Counted from the stretch's first letter, positions 32,720 to 46,846 are shown. The stretch: DNA of 64,000 nucleotides from Pomphorhynchus laevis (GCA_012934845.2 WNNJ02000351.1:31559-95558); one strand, 5' to 3'. Notes: a model not told the origin generated them from the sequence alone. Numbers and translations: made by a program.

Positions 32720-33900
32720 TGACTGATCGGCGTTATTTAAAATGTTCTGGGATGATTTCATTATCTTATATTCATCGAAAATTTACATGGTTCAAGGGAT
32801 ATAACTAAATATGACGTTTCTCCGTCATTCAAAGATTTGGATTGAAATGTGTCGTAAACGGGTAACAGGACTTTAACAGCATATGAATCGTCATTTGCGC
32901 ATTTGGTATATCGCGTAATTGGTGCGTCACAGCATCGGTATGTAGATTCCACTGACACATTCTTGTTGATTCTAGCGTCTGGCTCGAATAGGCGTTCCTC
33001 AGGTTCACATGTTTTTGTTGGATGTGGTTTAAGGCCAATATTGGAAGCCGATCGAGTGAAGCTAGCATCGCTTTTGCGTTGCCCCGCATTAGCGCGATCG
33101 AGATGCGCTGATATAATCGTGTGACCGTCATAGAGTATACCCATTCCGCTTGTACGGCTCATATTGTTCGCAACCCGCTTGATCACCCTGTTTCCTTCGT
33201 CGTTCCATCCACCAAAGGTCTCGACTACGGCGGCTGAAAACATGTACCCCGCATCTTCGACTCTGTTATTTATTGTCTATCCTTTACATTGACAGCGTAC
33301 GACGTAGCAACGGAGAGTTGTATGTTGGCGGCGGAATGGCGGTATGCGGCTTATTGGGGGTACAAGACTGCAAAGTCGACTGCAAGTGGAAAGTTTCCAT
33401 ACAATAGGATGTCTGCCGGGCGTTCGCGTAGTTCAGGGATAATTCCTCGCACTTCCAGGGCCACATCCATACGGGCTGATTGTGCGGCTGCGAATACCAC
33501 GTCAAGGATGGCCTTATGCCGCAGGCCCTGATAACCCCCCCCCCATATTGGCAAGTAAGTGAGTGTAGGCCTCCCTTATCCGCTATATGCATGCTGCGTC
33601 CGCATCGATAATCCTTTTCGTACAAGGAAATCCAAGCCACATTCGGGCTAGGACGCAGAACTGAGCTTGAGTTAGTTTCGTTCCAGATGCCTAATTTGGG
33701 ATGGCGCTAAGCCAAGCTTCAGCCTTTGGACATGACCTGCGTGTAGTAAGGCACGGTCTATTTTGCAAGACGACCGTAACAGCTGGGTTGAGGCAAGATT
33801 ATCGATCAGCCGCGAAGTTGATGATTGGCCGCCCTCTGTAGACGGTATGAAATTTGAACCCATCCTTGTTCTTAGGGTTATCAATGCCTCAAAATAGTCA
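32720..33900 (-). pseudogene. RT-element relic, C-terminal half (minus)
   Basis: Minus-strand pieces in several frames recall the C-terminal half of the RT-element class seen at 16740-18740. From high to low coordinates: a linker with a tryptophan-leucine block and LARMWLGFP; GLHSLTCQYG with part of a zinc knuckle; AILDVVFAAAQSARMDVALE followed by RPADILLYG, the place of a PD-(D/E)XK-like site; and finally SAAVVETFGGWNDEGNRVIK and LYQRISIALMRGNAKAML, the conserved end. It is more GC-rich than its surroundings. Many stops and frame changes show that it is a pseudogene. It belongs to a branch other than the 12480 fragment, since the end motif is only about half identical. Confidence 0.65.
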
Positions 33901-34800
33901 ATTATTAAGTAATTAACTAATTACTTAATAATAAATGGTAAAATAAAAGAGAAAATATATTTATAAAAGAGAAATATGTTAAAAGAGAAAACAATATTTT
34001 TTTCATGTTTTAGTTTAATATTTATTTGATAAAAATTTAGTCTCAATTCACTCATTAAAGTTGTATCTTATCAGAATTAATCCTTATTTTATCATTTTTA
34101 CAATTTAAATTCATTTTTTTATCATTTTCAACAAGCTATGTCAAATAAAATATTTAGAATAACTTTATTTATTTAATAATTCCAAAAGTATATCGCTTAA
34201 ATCAATTATAAGTAAAATATGAGTTAATAGCTTTTCAATATGTAAAATATGCTTTTTTAAAGAAAAAGTTATTAAAATTTAAAATATATAGGTCAAGCTT
34301 ATCTACATTTGTTGAATGTAGATAAGATATGAAATATGAAATATGAGTAAAACATGAAAAATGCTTAAATCTTGGAAAATTATGTAATAATTTATTATGC
34401 TAATAATTAACTGTGAATATTCTAAGAATGAGCTAAGGATACTAATACTTATTTGCATTTTAAACTATAAGACATAAATAGAGCAATAAAAATATAGATT
34501 AAAGTTTTAATTTCGAATTAAAGCATTTTTGATTACACAAAATTGGTATGGTAAATTAGAACTATAGCATTCAATATTACATATTAAGACGGAATTAAAG
34601 ATTTTAATGTTTAAGTGTTTCGCAGATTACAATTCATCAGATAGTTAAATTAAGATTGATATTTCAAATTTATTGTTTTTACGTGTCGCTCTACTTATAA
34701 TTGTAATAAAATAAAATATCTGAATATTTTGCATAAATTTAAGGCAATATTTTAAAAACTTTAATATATCGTTATTAGATATATAATTATCAAAATTTAT
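33901..34800. other. AT-rich intergenic stretch
   Basis: No coding signal, no tRNA-like or structured element seen. Confidence 0.5.
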
Positions 34801-34934
34801 TGGAGCTTAATCAAATAAAATATTTTTTTTTGATATTTCGCTAAGTTCTGTTAGCATCTTCAGACATTTTCAAAGATGCTAACAGAAGCTATCGAAATAT
34901 CAGAAAATTTCCTCTTTTTTTTGATCCAGCTCCA
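34801..34934. repeat. 134-bp foldback with hammerhead-like motifs
   Basis: Inverted arms start TGGAGCTTAATCAAA and end TTTGATCCAGCTCCA. Each arm reads, outward, (T)CTGAAGATGCTAACAGAA-like, then TAGCGAAATATC, then TTGATCCAGCTCC. Downstream of the right arm, AATGGATCATTAT follows, as at 56018. Confidence 0.75.
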
Positions 34935-35069
34935 AAATATTTTTATCAACAATGGATCATTATTAATTATTTAAAATTATAAAGATATGTTATTATCTAG
35001 ATATATCCATATATATATCTAGACATATAATTATCTAGATATAAATATTAAATATTAAATTCATTAATT

Positions 35070-36150
35070 CAGCTAACTTAGTCTACGTATTTAATATAAT
35101 TTTATAAGATAATAAAAATAATAATAATAATGCTAAATCAATAAATCAAAATTCAATAATTAGATAATAAATAATTATAAATAATTGTTATATGATTTTA
35201 TATAACTTACAACTTAAAGTTAACATTTAAAATAAAAGTCATTTTTATGAATTGACTAATAAATAACAGACGTTGTATCAGAATAATGATTAGAGGTCAT
35301 CAGGAGGAATTGCTATGCTATCAGGTTTCGGCCCCTAACTCCTCTACCCAACATAGCAGCGGGGCCAAATACATGCCATTAACGTATTTTCTCTGATTAA
35401 ATTTGATTATATAGTATATTATTCTAATACAAAGTATATTATTTATTATCCATATAAATTTTCCGCTATCAGATTTCGGCTTCTATTCCTCGCAAATTGT
35501 TGTAATTTCAAAAAATTTATTATTAAATGTATTATATTTTATATTATACAGTATATTTTATATTATATTAACAACTAGAAAATATTCTATGTGCATTTAT
35601 TAAATCAACTAAATCACGATATGCATGAATGCTCATTAAATAGCATCTTTTGGCTAATGATTTTAAATTTATTTTTATATATTTATATTTAATATTATCT
35701 CGTATGCATGAATGCTCATAAATTAAATAAATTAATAAGATATTTTTTTAATTATAATAAATTAAATGTTTATTGTAAATTTAAATTTATCACCAAATGC
35801 ATCCATTAAATTATTTAAATTATTTTGAGGAAAACCAATATCATTGAATATTATAGTAATTCTTAAAATGCCATTATTTATTGTATAATATTATAAAAAT
35901 AATATTATATATAAATATAAATATTAATTTATTATATTATATTATATTGTAAATTATTTTGAAGAAAACCAATATCGTTACAAGTTGTTACAATTCTTAA
36001 AATTTCATTATATAATGTATTATATTTTATATTATATGGAATGCATAAATGCTCATGCAAAAATATGTTTCTTGCAAATTTAAATATGTCATATCTACCA
36101 TATAAATTAATAGTAGTTTTAGTTAATGTTAATTTAATGTTCATATCTAG
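35070..36150 (-). mobile_element. Penelope-like element, C-terminal RT and 3' tail, copy E (minus)
   Basis: Reading on the minus strand from 36144: TTINLYGRYDIFKFARNIF, then CIPYNIKYNTLYNEILRI and CNDIGFLQNNL. This is the RT region after the catalytic core, extending further 5' than copy C. It is followed by AT-rich and partly reduplicated sequence (35560-35930, where the ATGCATGAATGCTCAT stretch recurs), then the stop region near 35450. The conserved 3' block comes next (its GGCCCC is at plus 35361-35366), and the tail runs down to about 35075. Frame changes and internal duplications make it non-functional. Confidence 0.7.
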
Positions 36151-37208
36151 ATATATACTTTAATTTATTGGCAACAAAAATATGGCCATTGGAAATATAA
36201 AGGGGACTTATCTAAATTGCATTGTGCGATATATTTAAAGATATTTTAAAGTAATAACGAAACAAAAAGAAATTGCAGTTTTATCTTACATTATTTATAG
36301 ATATTAATGATATCGTGGTATGAGTAGAATTCGTTTTGCACAGAATTCATGCACTGAAGCTCTCTCTATATATATTTCAGCTATTATTACTTTGCACATT
36401 GTTATCTCCATTTATCTGGCTTAGGATATATCGGAATGATCGTATGAATTAACATGTAAGAGTTAGTGATGAATGCTGCCGTTTGTTTATGCTTAAGTGT
36501 TGAACTGAAGAATTTTGGACACGGTTTTACTGAATAGAGACTATAGCTGCTACTACTGATAAAGAAAACTTGGGAGTGATATCACTTTAACAATTCCTAT
36601 TGATATTCGCTTTATTAACAAAAATTCACATAACTTAAATCCGCCAAAGATTGAAAATTATATACACCTCGGAAAAGAGTTCAACAATCTACTGCTCAGA
36701 GAATACTCTTCACTGACCTAAACTGAATACTGTAGATTTTCGCTAAGTTTGAAAGCTATAATTGTTTATAATTATTCAGACTTTTAGTTTAGGAGCAAAT
36801 TTTTTAAATATTCAATTCAACTGCTATTGCGGTTACGAATCTTCTGTCATTGTAAAATATTTACTAGTCAAATTTGCTATTAGGCATCAAAAGTTTTCTT
36901 TATGAGACGATTGATTAAATAGAAGATCCATGTGATCAAACGCGAATAATTATACACATGATCATTCCATTCATATCCGTTAGAGCCGATCCATCTATCG
37001 TCATGTTCTTATGGTTAAATGCTTTATTATCGCTAACAGGTAATAGCTCTTAAAATCGTTTTTGTGCTTAATGCACTTTTGTCACATTATTACGAACCCC
37101 GATAAGACACAATCGAGAGCATGATATACGCTTATGTTAAAGTTTAATGTAAATAGAGAAAATTCGTTTCCCATCTGAATTATTACAAGAAGGCGAGGAA
37201 ACATGAAT
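36151..37208. other. Intergenic stretch, nothing recognised
   Basis: Mixed AT-rich sequence without motifs I can name. Confidence 0.4.
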
Positions 37209-37417
37209 ATTTATTTGATTACAAAAATCCAATATTTCGACGGAACTACGACACAACATCTTCAGGGTTGTAATTTGCTTGAACACTTATAAATTTTCTA
37301 AAATTTATAAAAAAAATATGTTATAAAGAAAATTTATAAGTGTTTAAGCAAATTACAACCCTAAAGATGACGCGCCGTTGTGCAGTCGAAATATTGGATT
37401 TTTGTAATCAAATAAAT
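37209..37417. repeat. 209-bp foldback with GAAATATTGG ends
   Basis: Arms TTATTTGATTACAAAAATCC ... and complement enclose a centre of about 25 bases. Outward on the minus strand the left arm reads CCTGAAGATG...CGTCGAAATATTGG; the right arm reads CTAAAGATGACG...GTCGAAATATTGG. The loop between the two boxes differs between arms, although the rest pairs well. Confidence 0.75.
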
Positions 37418-38789
37418 GTTAATGTAAATGCTTCAAATGCAACAAACTTTCGGAAAGAAAGCCGTTTCGCCAAATTTTGGCTTATCACTAGGAAATATAG
37501 TAAACTACTAGGTGTAAAGCGAGACCTGAAAAAGGATAAAATAAACGTGTAGTAAAATACCATAAAATAGTGATATGGCAAAATGGCTTACTTTGTTTCG
37601 TTTGAGGCATTTGCCAATTTTGTGCTGTTTTCTGACTTATAGTAAATTTCATATGTGATAATTATACTCTCGTATAATCATTATACTTCTCGTACCATAT
37701 GTGCCAATCTGGTTTGTGAATTTGTGAATTTCAAAATTTCTGATTTCATTATTTTCACTGGACATATGGTAGACCATATTGCTGTTTTCTTCAACGTGTT
37801 ATATGTAGCGCATAGAATTAAAAAGATATACCGTCATTTGATCGAGGTATTTGTTATTTTTGATTTTAATATTGTTTTCTTGCAGTGCCGATTAATAAAT
37901 TAAATGATAAATTAAGGTACATAATAAATTTTCGTGTATTTTATTAATCATTGATGGCTAATACAAATGTGTATTTTATTTTCGTGTATATTCTTTCAGA
38001 CCATTCAATGTGTAATTTTTTTTATTAATTTTTTTTTTGATTTTAACCAAATATTATATATTTTTTCAAGTATCCACCGACTCAATAAACCTATTTCAGC
38101 TGTTGTTAAGAAGGTTATTTACTAACATAAGTTGATTATATCTTGACGAAACCTAATTGGTCTGCTTTAGGCGATAGGACAAGTGCATTGTTTTTATTGT
38201 TTTTGCTTATATTTTTAATCTACTTTTTTAAATAGTAAAATATTTTCGAAACTGCAAAATTTTCTTGCAAATCGCAATATTCAACAAGTAACGAGCTCGA
38301 AGTAACAATAAAATAGCGGTGATTGTGTGTGGTTGAATATAAAACGAATTTTTTTAAAGAACATATTTTCAGTTCCATCTGAGCAATTTTGCTTTTTAGC
38401 TGAAAATAATGTAGACATATAATGAAGATAAAATTATCTTCCAGAAGACTAAAAGGGACGTCAAAGATAATTTATTTCGTGAAGTGATTTTTCAACGATG
38501 CATTCTGAAATATAGATTTGCCAAAATCACTTTTAAAAGCTGTGCAATAAAGGAAGCATTAAAATGGAATATGTTTAAGGTAACATAATTGAAAGTTACT
38601 GATTCTGCTCTGTGAGCCCCGGGTATACTTATGGATGTCCCGTAGTTCGAGCAAGATAAAAATATTCTAGAATTATAAATAAAAACGAGATTACGTTAAT
38701 AAAATATGTAAAACATTCAATCAAACTTACAGCTCCTTTGTTGGGAAAGGAGTTGTAAGTGATCTACAGAAGTTAAGAGATTCGCAACC
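37418..38789. other. Intergenic stretch with one 14-bp hairpin
   Basis: No gene recognised. CTTACAGCTCCTTT and its near complement form a hairpin at about 38727-38760, directly before the LINE copy 2 ORF1 relic. Confidence 0.4.
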
Positions 38790-39738
38790 TGGAATTTTGG
38801 GTCCGTCAAATTGATAATATTTGAAGAGGATGACCTGAAATTCAGGTATCGACAGTTCTACCGCTGTCAGCGATGAGGTCACTTTAAAAAGTGGTCCTCG
38901 TTGTATGCACTGCGGGGCGAGCATAAATCACAGATTCGTGAAAGATCGGTAAAACCCAGCTCTGCAAATTGATAGTGTTTACATAGGGCGTATTCTCCCG
39001 CGTGTACCTATTTTAAAGGTTATTTAAATTAAGTGGACGGAGAAAACAGAACATGTGAAAGAGTCCAGTCCTATATTCAAGCAGATAAAAAGCAGTCTGT
39101 TGACCAGCATGCTTCAGAAATGATTATGTTGATCGACAGGCTTAACGGACTAAAAAATAAAATGACGGAAATGCCCGCAGAGAATAAAATTTTCAAACAA
39201 AATTGATATCGAAAAATAATGTGATCAAAAACTTGGGAAATGAATTAAAGAAGACATTTATTAATAATAAAAATGTATGTGATATTAAAAATCAATACCC
39301 TTCACAATTAAACGAAAATCGTATCTTCTTTAAAATGTGTTAAAATTGAAGAGAAGGATGAAAACATGGAGTATCTCTTTTTAGTTTAATCCAACTCTAA
39401 ATGTTCATCTGCTTTTACGGTACAGGGAAACATGCTTGATAGGAAAATGTTTAAAAACAAAAATATGTTAAGCATGGGAAACTACTGTATATGCAGCAGT
39501 GTAAAAGGAGGAGCATCGAATATAACTCGCTGGAGTATAACTCGTTAACTATCCTTGATCAGTTAAAATATATGAACCGCTAGAAACCTAGCACAAAATT
39601 TCAATTTTGATCATGGAGATGTCCTCTTCATGCAGAGGCGCGTTCTCCACTGGTTTTGAATACTTTAAGCAACCAACTCGAAGATTACACAATGCTCACA
39701 TTTAAAGTTGACGGTAGTATATAGCTCACTTAGGACTT

Positions 39739-39874
39739 TGTGATGAAATTAACTTTCCATTTACATTGTAAATCTTAACCCTTAATGATAACTATTTACA
39801 CTTACTGATTTACTACTTTGTTTTGTAGATATTACTCAATTAAGCTTTCTACAAGCGTATCTGTTTACACTACA
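39739..39874 (+). repeat. Gypsy-3 5' LTR
   Basis: 136 bp from TGTGATGAAATTA to TTACACTACA, the same as the Gypsy-4 LTRs apart from scattered differences. Confidence 0.9.
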
Positions 39875-42800
39875 ATTTATTAAGTAATTTTATCTCTATG
39901 GGCGAATCTCATCTACGACCAGAGCGTCTGACGATATTACCCAACGATCCTAAAGCGCAGGATCACTTCCGTCATTGGTCCGTAACATTCAAAAATTACA
40001 TTCGAAAGCTGGCAGTGGAGGATGAAGACTCGCAACTATACACGCTATTCAATTTCGTATCGCTAGCAGTGTTAAAGCATATCAGAACGTGTGCGAACTA
40101 CACTGACGCCATAAAGTTGCTCAGTGAGCAATATGATCGGCCAGTTAGCCAAGTATACGCCCGACACATGCTGCGGTATCGGAAGCAAAGTCCGAATGAA
40201 GCGTTCGACCAATACTTATCCGAACTACGTCTGCTAGCAGCGGAATGCAACTTCGAAGCCATGACCGCCGAGAGCTATCACGATAAGACGCTTTTCGACG
40301 TCATAATTACCGGATTCTATTCTGATCATATTCGCCAACGATTACTGGAAAACTCCGAATTGTATTTACAAACAGCATGTACTCAAATTCAGTTTCTCGA
40401 ATTAGCCGAGTCGAGGGTCAAATCACACAGCGCACCTAACCGGCTTGCATCTGCAGTACAGAATGAATCCGTTGAGGAAACGGTACACCCCAACCACAAC
40501 TCGACAGCCACAAATGCCGAGCAAGTCGCAGCAACTGAGAAATCAAGTACATGGAAATGCTACTTTTGCGGTGGAAAAGTCAAGCATACAAGGAAACATT
40601 GTCCCGCACGAAATTCGGTATGCAATAAGTGTAAGTAAACAGGATGCTTTGCCGAGGTTTGCCGATCGGCCCACTGTAAAACTGCATTCCAAAGTAACGC
40701 GGGCTTTGCGGATCAAGCTTCAGCATTGCTACGCAAAAGATATTTGTTAAAGGCATTTGCCTAAGCGCTTTATTTGACACCGAAAGCACGTTGAACTTCG
40801 TAAGCTCGAATCACATAACACGATTAAATGTGAAAGTGTGGCGTCTGCAATCCAAAATATCAATGGCATCCTCCAGAATCCAGGTAACTTCAAATGGTTC
40901 GATAACAGTCGACATTCGTATGCAAGGAACGCTATTTCGTAATGTAAAACTACTGATTCTAGACGATCTTTGTTCAGACATCATCCTTGGTATCAACTTT
41001 ATGAAGAGACATTCCAACATCCATTTGCGATTCCAAGGTCAAGAATAACCAATTTCATTAAGAGTAATGAATATTGCCGAACCTCCAAAGCTATTTGAGC
41101 ACATAAAAGAGAACTGTACACCTATTATTACAACATCTCGAAAACACACGCGAGAACTATGCGTTCATAAGTAATGAGATAGACAAACTTCTGCGGGAAC
41201 ACATAATTGAGCCGAGCACATCACCTTGGCGAGCACAAGTATTTGTGACGACTAACCAGAGAAGAAAGAAACGAATGGTTGTGGACTATTCCAAGACAAA
41301 AAACTAATACACACATCTCGACGGATATCCACTTCCAAGCATAGAATACCTGATCACGGAAATATCTTAATACAAATTCTTCTCAACTATTGATCTTGAA
41401 TCCGCGTATCACCAAGTCGAAATCCACCCGTCCGATCGTCAATATACGGCGTTTGAAGCATGTGGCAAACTTTATCAATTTACCAGGATTCCTTTTGATT
41501 TAACGAACGCGGTAGCATGTTTTTAAAGAATCATGGATAAAATAATCGCGCACAATGATTTGATCGACACATACGTCTACCTAGACGACATCACTATATA
41601 GAGACGCACAAGAGAGGATCATGACCGGAATGTAGATCGATTTCTTTCAGTCTGTACATAATTAGACTTTAAATTCAACAATGGAAAATGCAAATTCTGT
41701 AGAGAAGAAATCAACCTTCTCGGATATCAGATCAGAAATGGTAGCTTCAAACCAGACCCGGAACGATTTGAGCCTCTGAAATTCTTGCCAATTCCACCAT
41801 GTCAGTCTGAACTTAATCGAGTGCAAGGTATGTTTGTTTACTATGCGAATTGGATAACAAACTTTTAAGTCAAAATGGCAAAAATTAACGTTTCACAGTT
41901 CCCCATGAATGATGAGGCAATCGCAGCGTTCGAAGGCATAAAATCGGACATAATGAAAGCCGCACTATATCACATTGACAACAATAAGCCATTAACTGTC
42001 GAAACTGACGCGTCCGCGACAACCATAGCCGCATCTCTCAGCCAAGAAGGAAGACCAGTTGGCCTTTTTCTCTCGGTCGTTGACCAATCCGGAGTTGCGA
42101 TATTCGGCAATTGAGAAAGAAGCGCATGCCATTGTGGAGTCACTTCGAAAGAGGAGACACCACCTTATCGGACGCCCTTTTACGATTATTACTGATCAAA
42201 GGTCCGTATCGTTCATGGTAAACAGCAAGAACAAGATCCAAATCAAAATTAGAAGATTAATAGATGGCGTCTCGAACTATCAGAGTTCGAATTTAAGATT
42301 ATCTACATACCTGGCAAACAAAACCACGTTTACGACACTTTAACGCGAGTCCGCGCAGCAGGGTCTGGCATAGCCTTTCATAAACAACTACACGTTGATT
42401 TGTGTCATACCGGAATACGACGCTTAACAGCATATGTACGAAAAACAATCTACCGTTTTGATGCGACGACGTAAGACTAACTTGCAATAACTGCTCAGTT
42501 TATTCAGATATAAACCCCAGTATCCGCATCTAGAAGGATCCCATGTCATAAAGTCGACTCGTCGATTTGAGCGGCTATCCATTGACTTCAAAGGTCCTTT
42601 ACCAATATCAACACAAAGAAATCCTTACCTCCTGGTCGTGGTCGACGAATACAGTCGTTTTCCATTCGGTTTCACCTGCAACGACACAAGTTCACAAACA
42701 GTGATTGAGAAGCTTGAACTGTAATTTTCGACGTTTGGAACAAGGAGTTTATACATTCTGATAACGCAACTTGCTTCAGGTCAGCCGAGCTGAAACAATA

Positions 42801-43529
42801 CTTACTTTCTCGGAACATATCCTCAAGTCATTCGTCTCCATTCAATCCCAGAGGAAACGGACAAGCGAAACGATTTGTCGGCCATATTTTGACTACGATA
42901 CGTCTAGCACTACTCACCCTCAATCTTGGAATAAAAGACTGGGAGAAAATCCTACAACACGCCCTCAACTGCAGTCGTAGCTTACTATGTACAGTCACTA
43001 ACGAATGTCCACAAGATATGATTTTAAGATACCGCCGACGATGCTTTAAACAAAATCAACTCCCACAATGGCTGACACATGCACAGTTTGTGTTAGTGAA
43101 AAACCACAACTGAACATCCAAACATTGTCCTAACTTACTGCCAGCCAAACTAGAGAATATAAATCCTTATTATAGGATAGCATAGAACAGTCTCGAATCA
43201 CGATATTGCAAGGTTACCTCAATAATGTTGCAATAATAACACACCAACGGATGAATTGAACGAACCAACAATGGAAGGTATCCACGACTATCAATAGTAG
43301 AAACCAACAAGACGAGCCAATAACCTGCAAGGACGATATCGAAGCAATAGCGAAAGCCGGCCCAAATACACTAACAAGCGAAAGAATGAGTGATAGCGGT
43401 CGTGGTACGACACAGGGAACTTACTTTAATGAGAACGACAACGATACAGGCGCCAGTGGAACAAAGAGACCTGTTAGAGCACGAAAAGCGCCGAGCTACC
43501 TGCAGGATTATCTATGGCGGGGGAGAAAA
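39739..43529 (+). mobile_element. Ty3/Gypsy LTR retrotransposon (Gypsy-3), one LTR left
   Basis: Plus-strand element inserted in the endonuclease of LINE copy 2. The 5' LTR is 136 bp (39739-39874). Inside, in order: gag (39898-40638) with a cysteine/histidine knuckle near its end, a protease region (about 40750-41048), RT (41180-41640), RNase H (41875-42343) and the integrase core (about 42560-43120). The inside ends at 43529, where the 3' LTR would begin in its sister Gypsy-4, and LINE sequence follows at once. A 9-bp hairpin, AGCAAGCGT/ACGCTTGCT, sits at that junction (43531-43552). Gag is open over 246 codons; the rest has many breaks. Confidence 0.88.
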
Positions 43530-45589
43530 TAGCAAGCGTCTTAACGCTTGCTTAATTTCAGAAGGATCCAGCGAGGTGGGTTCGTATCAACTTCTAAAAT
43601 TCTTCGTGTCCCGCATTCCGGTTTCGAAGGCAATCGGCTACACAAAACCTGTCGGTCGAAGGAAATTTAGGAGGACTTCAAGAATGTTCTGCTTAGAGTT
43701 TTCAAAGTCGCTGAACACAACATTGCTAGGGACCTAAATTATTTTGAAGTAGATCGCGTGGGATTCCTGATTAACCAGGGATTATGGTTAATAATCCCTG
43801 TTTAATTATGGTCGATTATGGTCAGGGAGACCATAATCCTACGGAAAAAAATTTTCTCTGGCGTCATGCAGGTTAGCAAATAATTTTAGCAATTTAATTA
43901 GAAAATTCAAATTTAATTTTTTAATATCGAATGGATCGGGATCACTGACATACATAAGCTTGTGTACTTAGCTTGGAATAAATAAATTGCTTAAAGACCA
44001 GATTTTAGCCGACAAAGGCTGGTTGGTATGCGGGCTTACAACAAAGAAGTCCAAGTTTTTTAATTATAATGATAATAATATTAATGACATTTTAAATTAT
44101 ATAATGAACGATTGTGAAGGAGTCTTGAATATATAAATTTTTTAATTAATTGAGTGTAAATGCTAAAATGAATAATTTTAATAATTTTAGTTCAAATGTT
44201 GTAGATAATCAATTGTGCATTTTAACAAATAATTATTTTTTATACAATTAAAATATTGAATAAATACTCAACAAATATACATCTGCTGACAAAATGATCG
44301 CCATTGACAAAATACAATCCTGAGGACTTGTACATGAAGAAACTACTGGGGATTAAGAGCTCATCAGAGAAAGTTTCGAATGTGACGATTCCAAGATCAA
44401 ATCGATATCGTCGTGGAAACTAATGCAAGGAAGCTCTTGTCCTACAAGACTTTCTCAAATTGTGATCAACCATAAGGACCACGACATTTCTGTCTTGGAG
44501 AGTATAAGCTTCCAAGTGGATCGCTTTAAAATGCTTTGGGGTTGTAATCAAAGAAATGAAAAAAGAACATTTATCAAATGCAATGATATGCACCGAATAT
44601 GTGCAGCTTTAAGCGAGGTAAAGCTGACTCTATCATATAGATCTATTCGAAGAGGACGTCACACTAAAATTTTTTGGATGCGTGACTGATCACGACTAAG
44701 ACATTATCAAATGGCATCTTGGCGAGCGCAGCTGCCACCAAGTTGATCGACGAGGAACTCCGAGGTAAATCTCCGTTAAACTATTAGCTTAACCGTTAGC
44801 TGTCTGGCCAAATATTGCACCCGGAAAGGTGATATTTCTTCCAAAGGGGCAATAGGTATCACGGTTAAAGGCACGATACCAATCACTATATCTAATAATA
44901 TGGTCTATGAGAAAGCTCTGCCAATATATCTGGTTCGCCACTACGAATTTCAAGAATTGTTGGGTGATCACATTTATGTATTTTGTAATGGTAGGGCGTC
45001 TCTAGACATGCCTGAAGCTTTTGACGACCTCACATTCGACTTAGTAAAGGAAACATTAAAAAAATGATGTTCCACAGAACAATCTGGATCGAGAGTATTG
45101 AATTTTAGAGGGCAGAAGCTTCTATCTAGAAGATGAGGTTCTTTTTATAAACTATCCAAGGGTTTTCATAAATTGTCCCCTTTGCCGCCAATCTTGTACA
45201 TGATTACGACAAGGGAGCTAATGATAAGATCTTGGATAGGAACACTAGTTGTACTATGTAGCCTGATGATATATCACTGGTGTTAAAAAGAAACTCCTTG
45301 TATGATAATATATTCGAAAACAAAATGAAGTATGAGGTGAATAGAAATGCTAGACGTTTGTCTGTAAAATATGGTTTCTGTAATTGGCTGGGTTAGCAGA
45401 AGAGCGCGAGTAGTTGTATAGTAGTGCTCAACGCGTTTGTGTTGAGTGGTCTATAATTCTACTCAAATAATCGTCCACCAAAATAGTGTTATAGATTTTT
45501 ATAAAGGCTTTTAGTAATAAGCAGAAGAGAGCAATGACCGTAAAGATTTAACATTGGTTTGAAAAAATACATCCTTAATTCAGATAAAC

Positions 45590-46846
45590 ATTGTGTTTTG
45601 TTTCTTTTTCTGATGATGACGCTAGCAACAGCTAGCGAGATTTAAAAAAATAAAATACTATTTCATTGATCTGCTCAAAATTCCAAATTTTAAAAGATGA
45701 ATTCACAATTTATTTCGAAAATCAGAATGTTTGATATTCACCGGCATTTCTTCAGTATCTAAAATACAAAGTGAATGGAAGTAGAGAATCCGTGAAGTTT
45801 CCTCTTTATTGTAAATTTTGGGTATTTACCATATTTTATTTGTTATCATGACAATTATTATTCCAATACATACCAAAGCCAAAAGGCTATTCAGGCAGAG
45901 TCCAAAAAAAAGAAGAAAAGCATATAGTTCAGTCAACGTAGCCAATTAGGGTATTCCAGTGGTAGTGTTGAATGGCGGCATTTTTCACGTATCCATTTGT
46001 AGCATCGTGATTTAAACGTTCTCAAACTGGGGGCTGCAACGACTTCCTCAGGCAACGAATTCCACATGTTAATTCCTCTCCTCGAGAGTCTATACATTTT
46101 TGGCAATCTGCCAAATCCAAATTTATACAAGACTCTGCTATGTCCCCGCAACTGACCTACCCGCCTAGTGATTACATCGGTGGGATAACCCACCGCATGA
46201 TTCGACATATGCCATATACATAGCATTTCCAAGGATAAGAACCTATCACGTACCGACAACATCCCGATACGACTTAGACGTACATAATAGTCAATACCAC
46301 TTAATTATATTTTTAAATTTATTCCTTTTTTCCATTAATCAAAGTAAATGCATTTTATTGTTGTTGTGGTTTCATTGTTTGTTATGTAAAATCGATTATA
46401 CTGAGAGGTAAAATATACGTCCCATAATTGGCTGGTTAAGCAGAAGAGCGCATTGAGCGTGAAGATTTGATATTTGTTAAATATGAAGTTTAATGCACTG
46501 TTTTTATATTAAAAAATTCTGAATTATCTTTTTTAACCAAGAGAAAGGTAGGCTACACATTGCAAAGTCAAAGAAAACTATGCAATATGGATATTTAAGA
46601 GTGGATTAATACAATATAATTTAAATCAATGCTAAACAAAACCAAATTTTCGTAGTCCGCATTATAATCGAATTATTTCCAAATTATATTATCTACGGAT
46701 TATGATCCACAATGTCGGTTAGAACACATAAATTGAGCTTAAAATACTAATTAAGGCAGGCTTAATGTATTTCAATCATTATATATCTACAATTATTTAT
46801 AAAATGTGAATACCTTCTGTGGAATTTCAATTGCAGAATATGTCCA
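45590..46846 (-). mobile_element. 1.26-kb LINE-derived repeat, copy 2
   Basis: Sister of 25599-26857, with only scattered differences over the whole length and the same ends. It includes the minus-strand C-terminal LINE frame (45933-46262, WNSLPEEVVAAPSLRTF). It follows directly after LINE copy 2. The GCTAGC hairpin at its low-coordinate end is followed here by GAGATTT, closer to the GAAATAT of other leader motifs than in copy 1. Confidence 0.8.

Larger units (their letters stand above)
38790..45530 (+). mobile_element. Jockey/I/R1-group LINE, copy 2, split by Gypsy-3
   Basis: Same family as the LINE at 4090-11373. The ORF1 relic (38790-39200) keeps FYRCQR-GHF and the charged helical part (VDGENRTCERVQSYIQ, then MIMLIDRLNGLK). 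The endonuclease start (39480-39738, with NLAQNFNFDHGDVLFMQ) is interrupted by Gypsy-3 (39739-43529). The frame resumes with SKRLNACLISEGSSEVGSYQ and LLKFFVS (43536-43605), matching copy 1 at 5113-5190. RT pieces run to about 45480, with ESISFQVDRFKMLWGCNQ (44501-44560) and a degraded catalytic box near 45260. This copy is older than copy 1, with many stops and frame changes. Confidence 0.75.
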
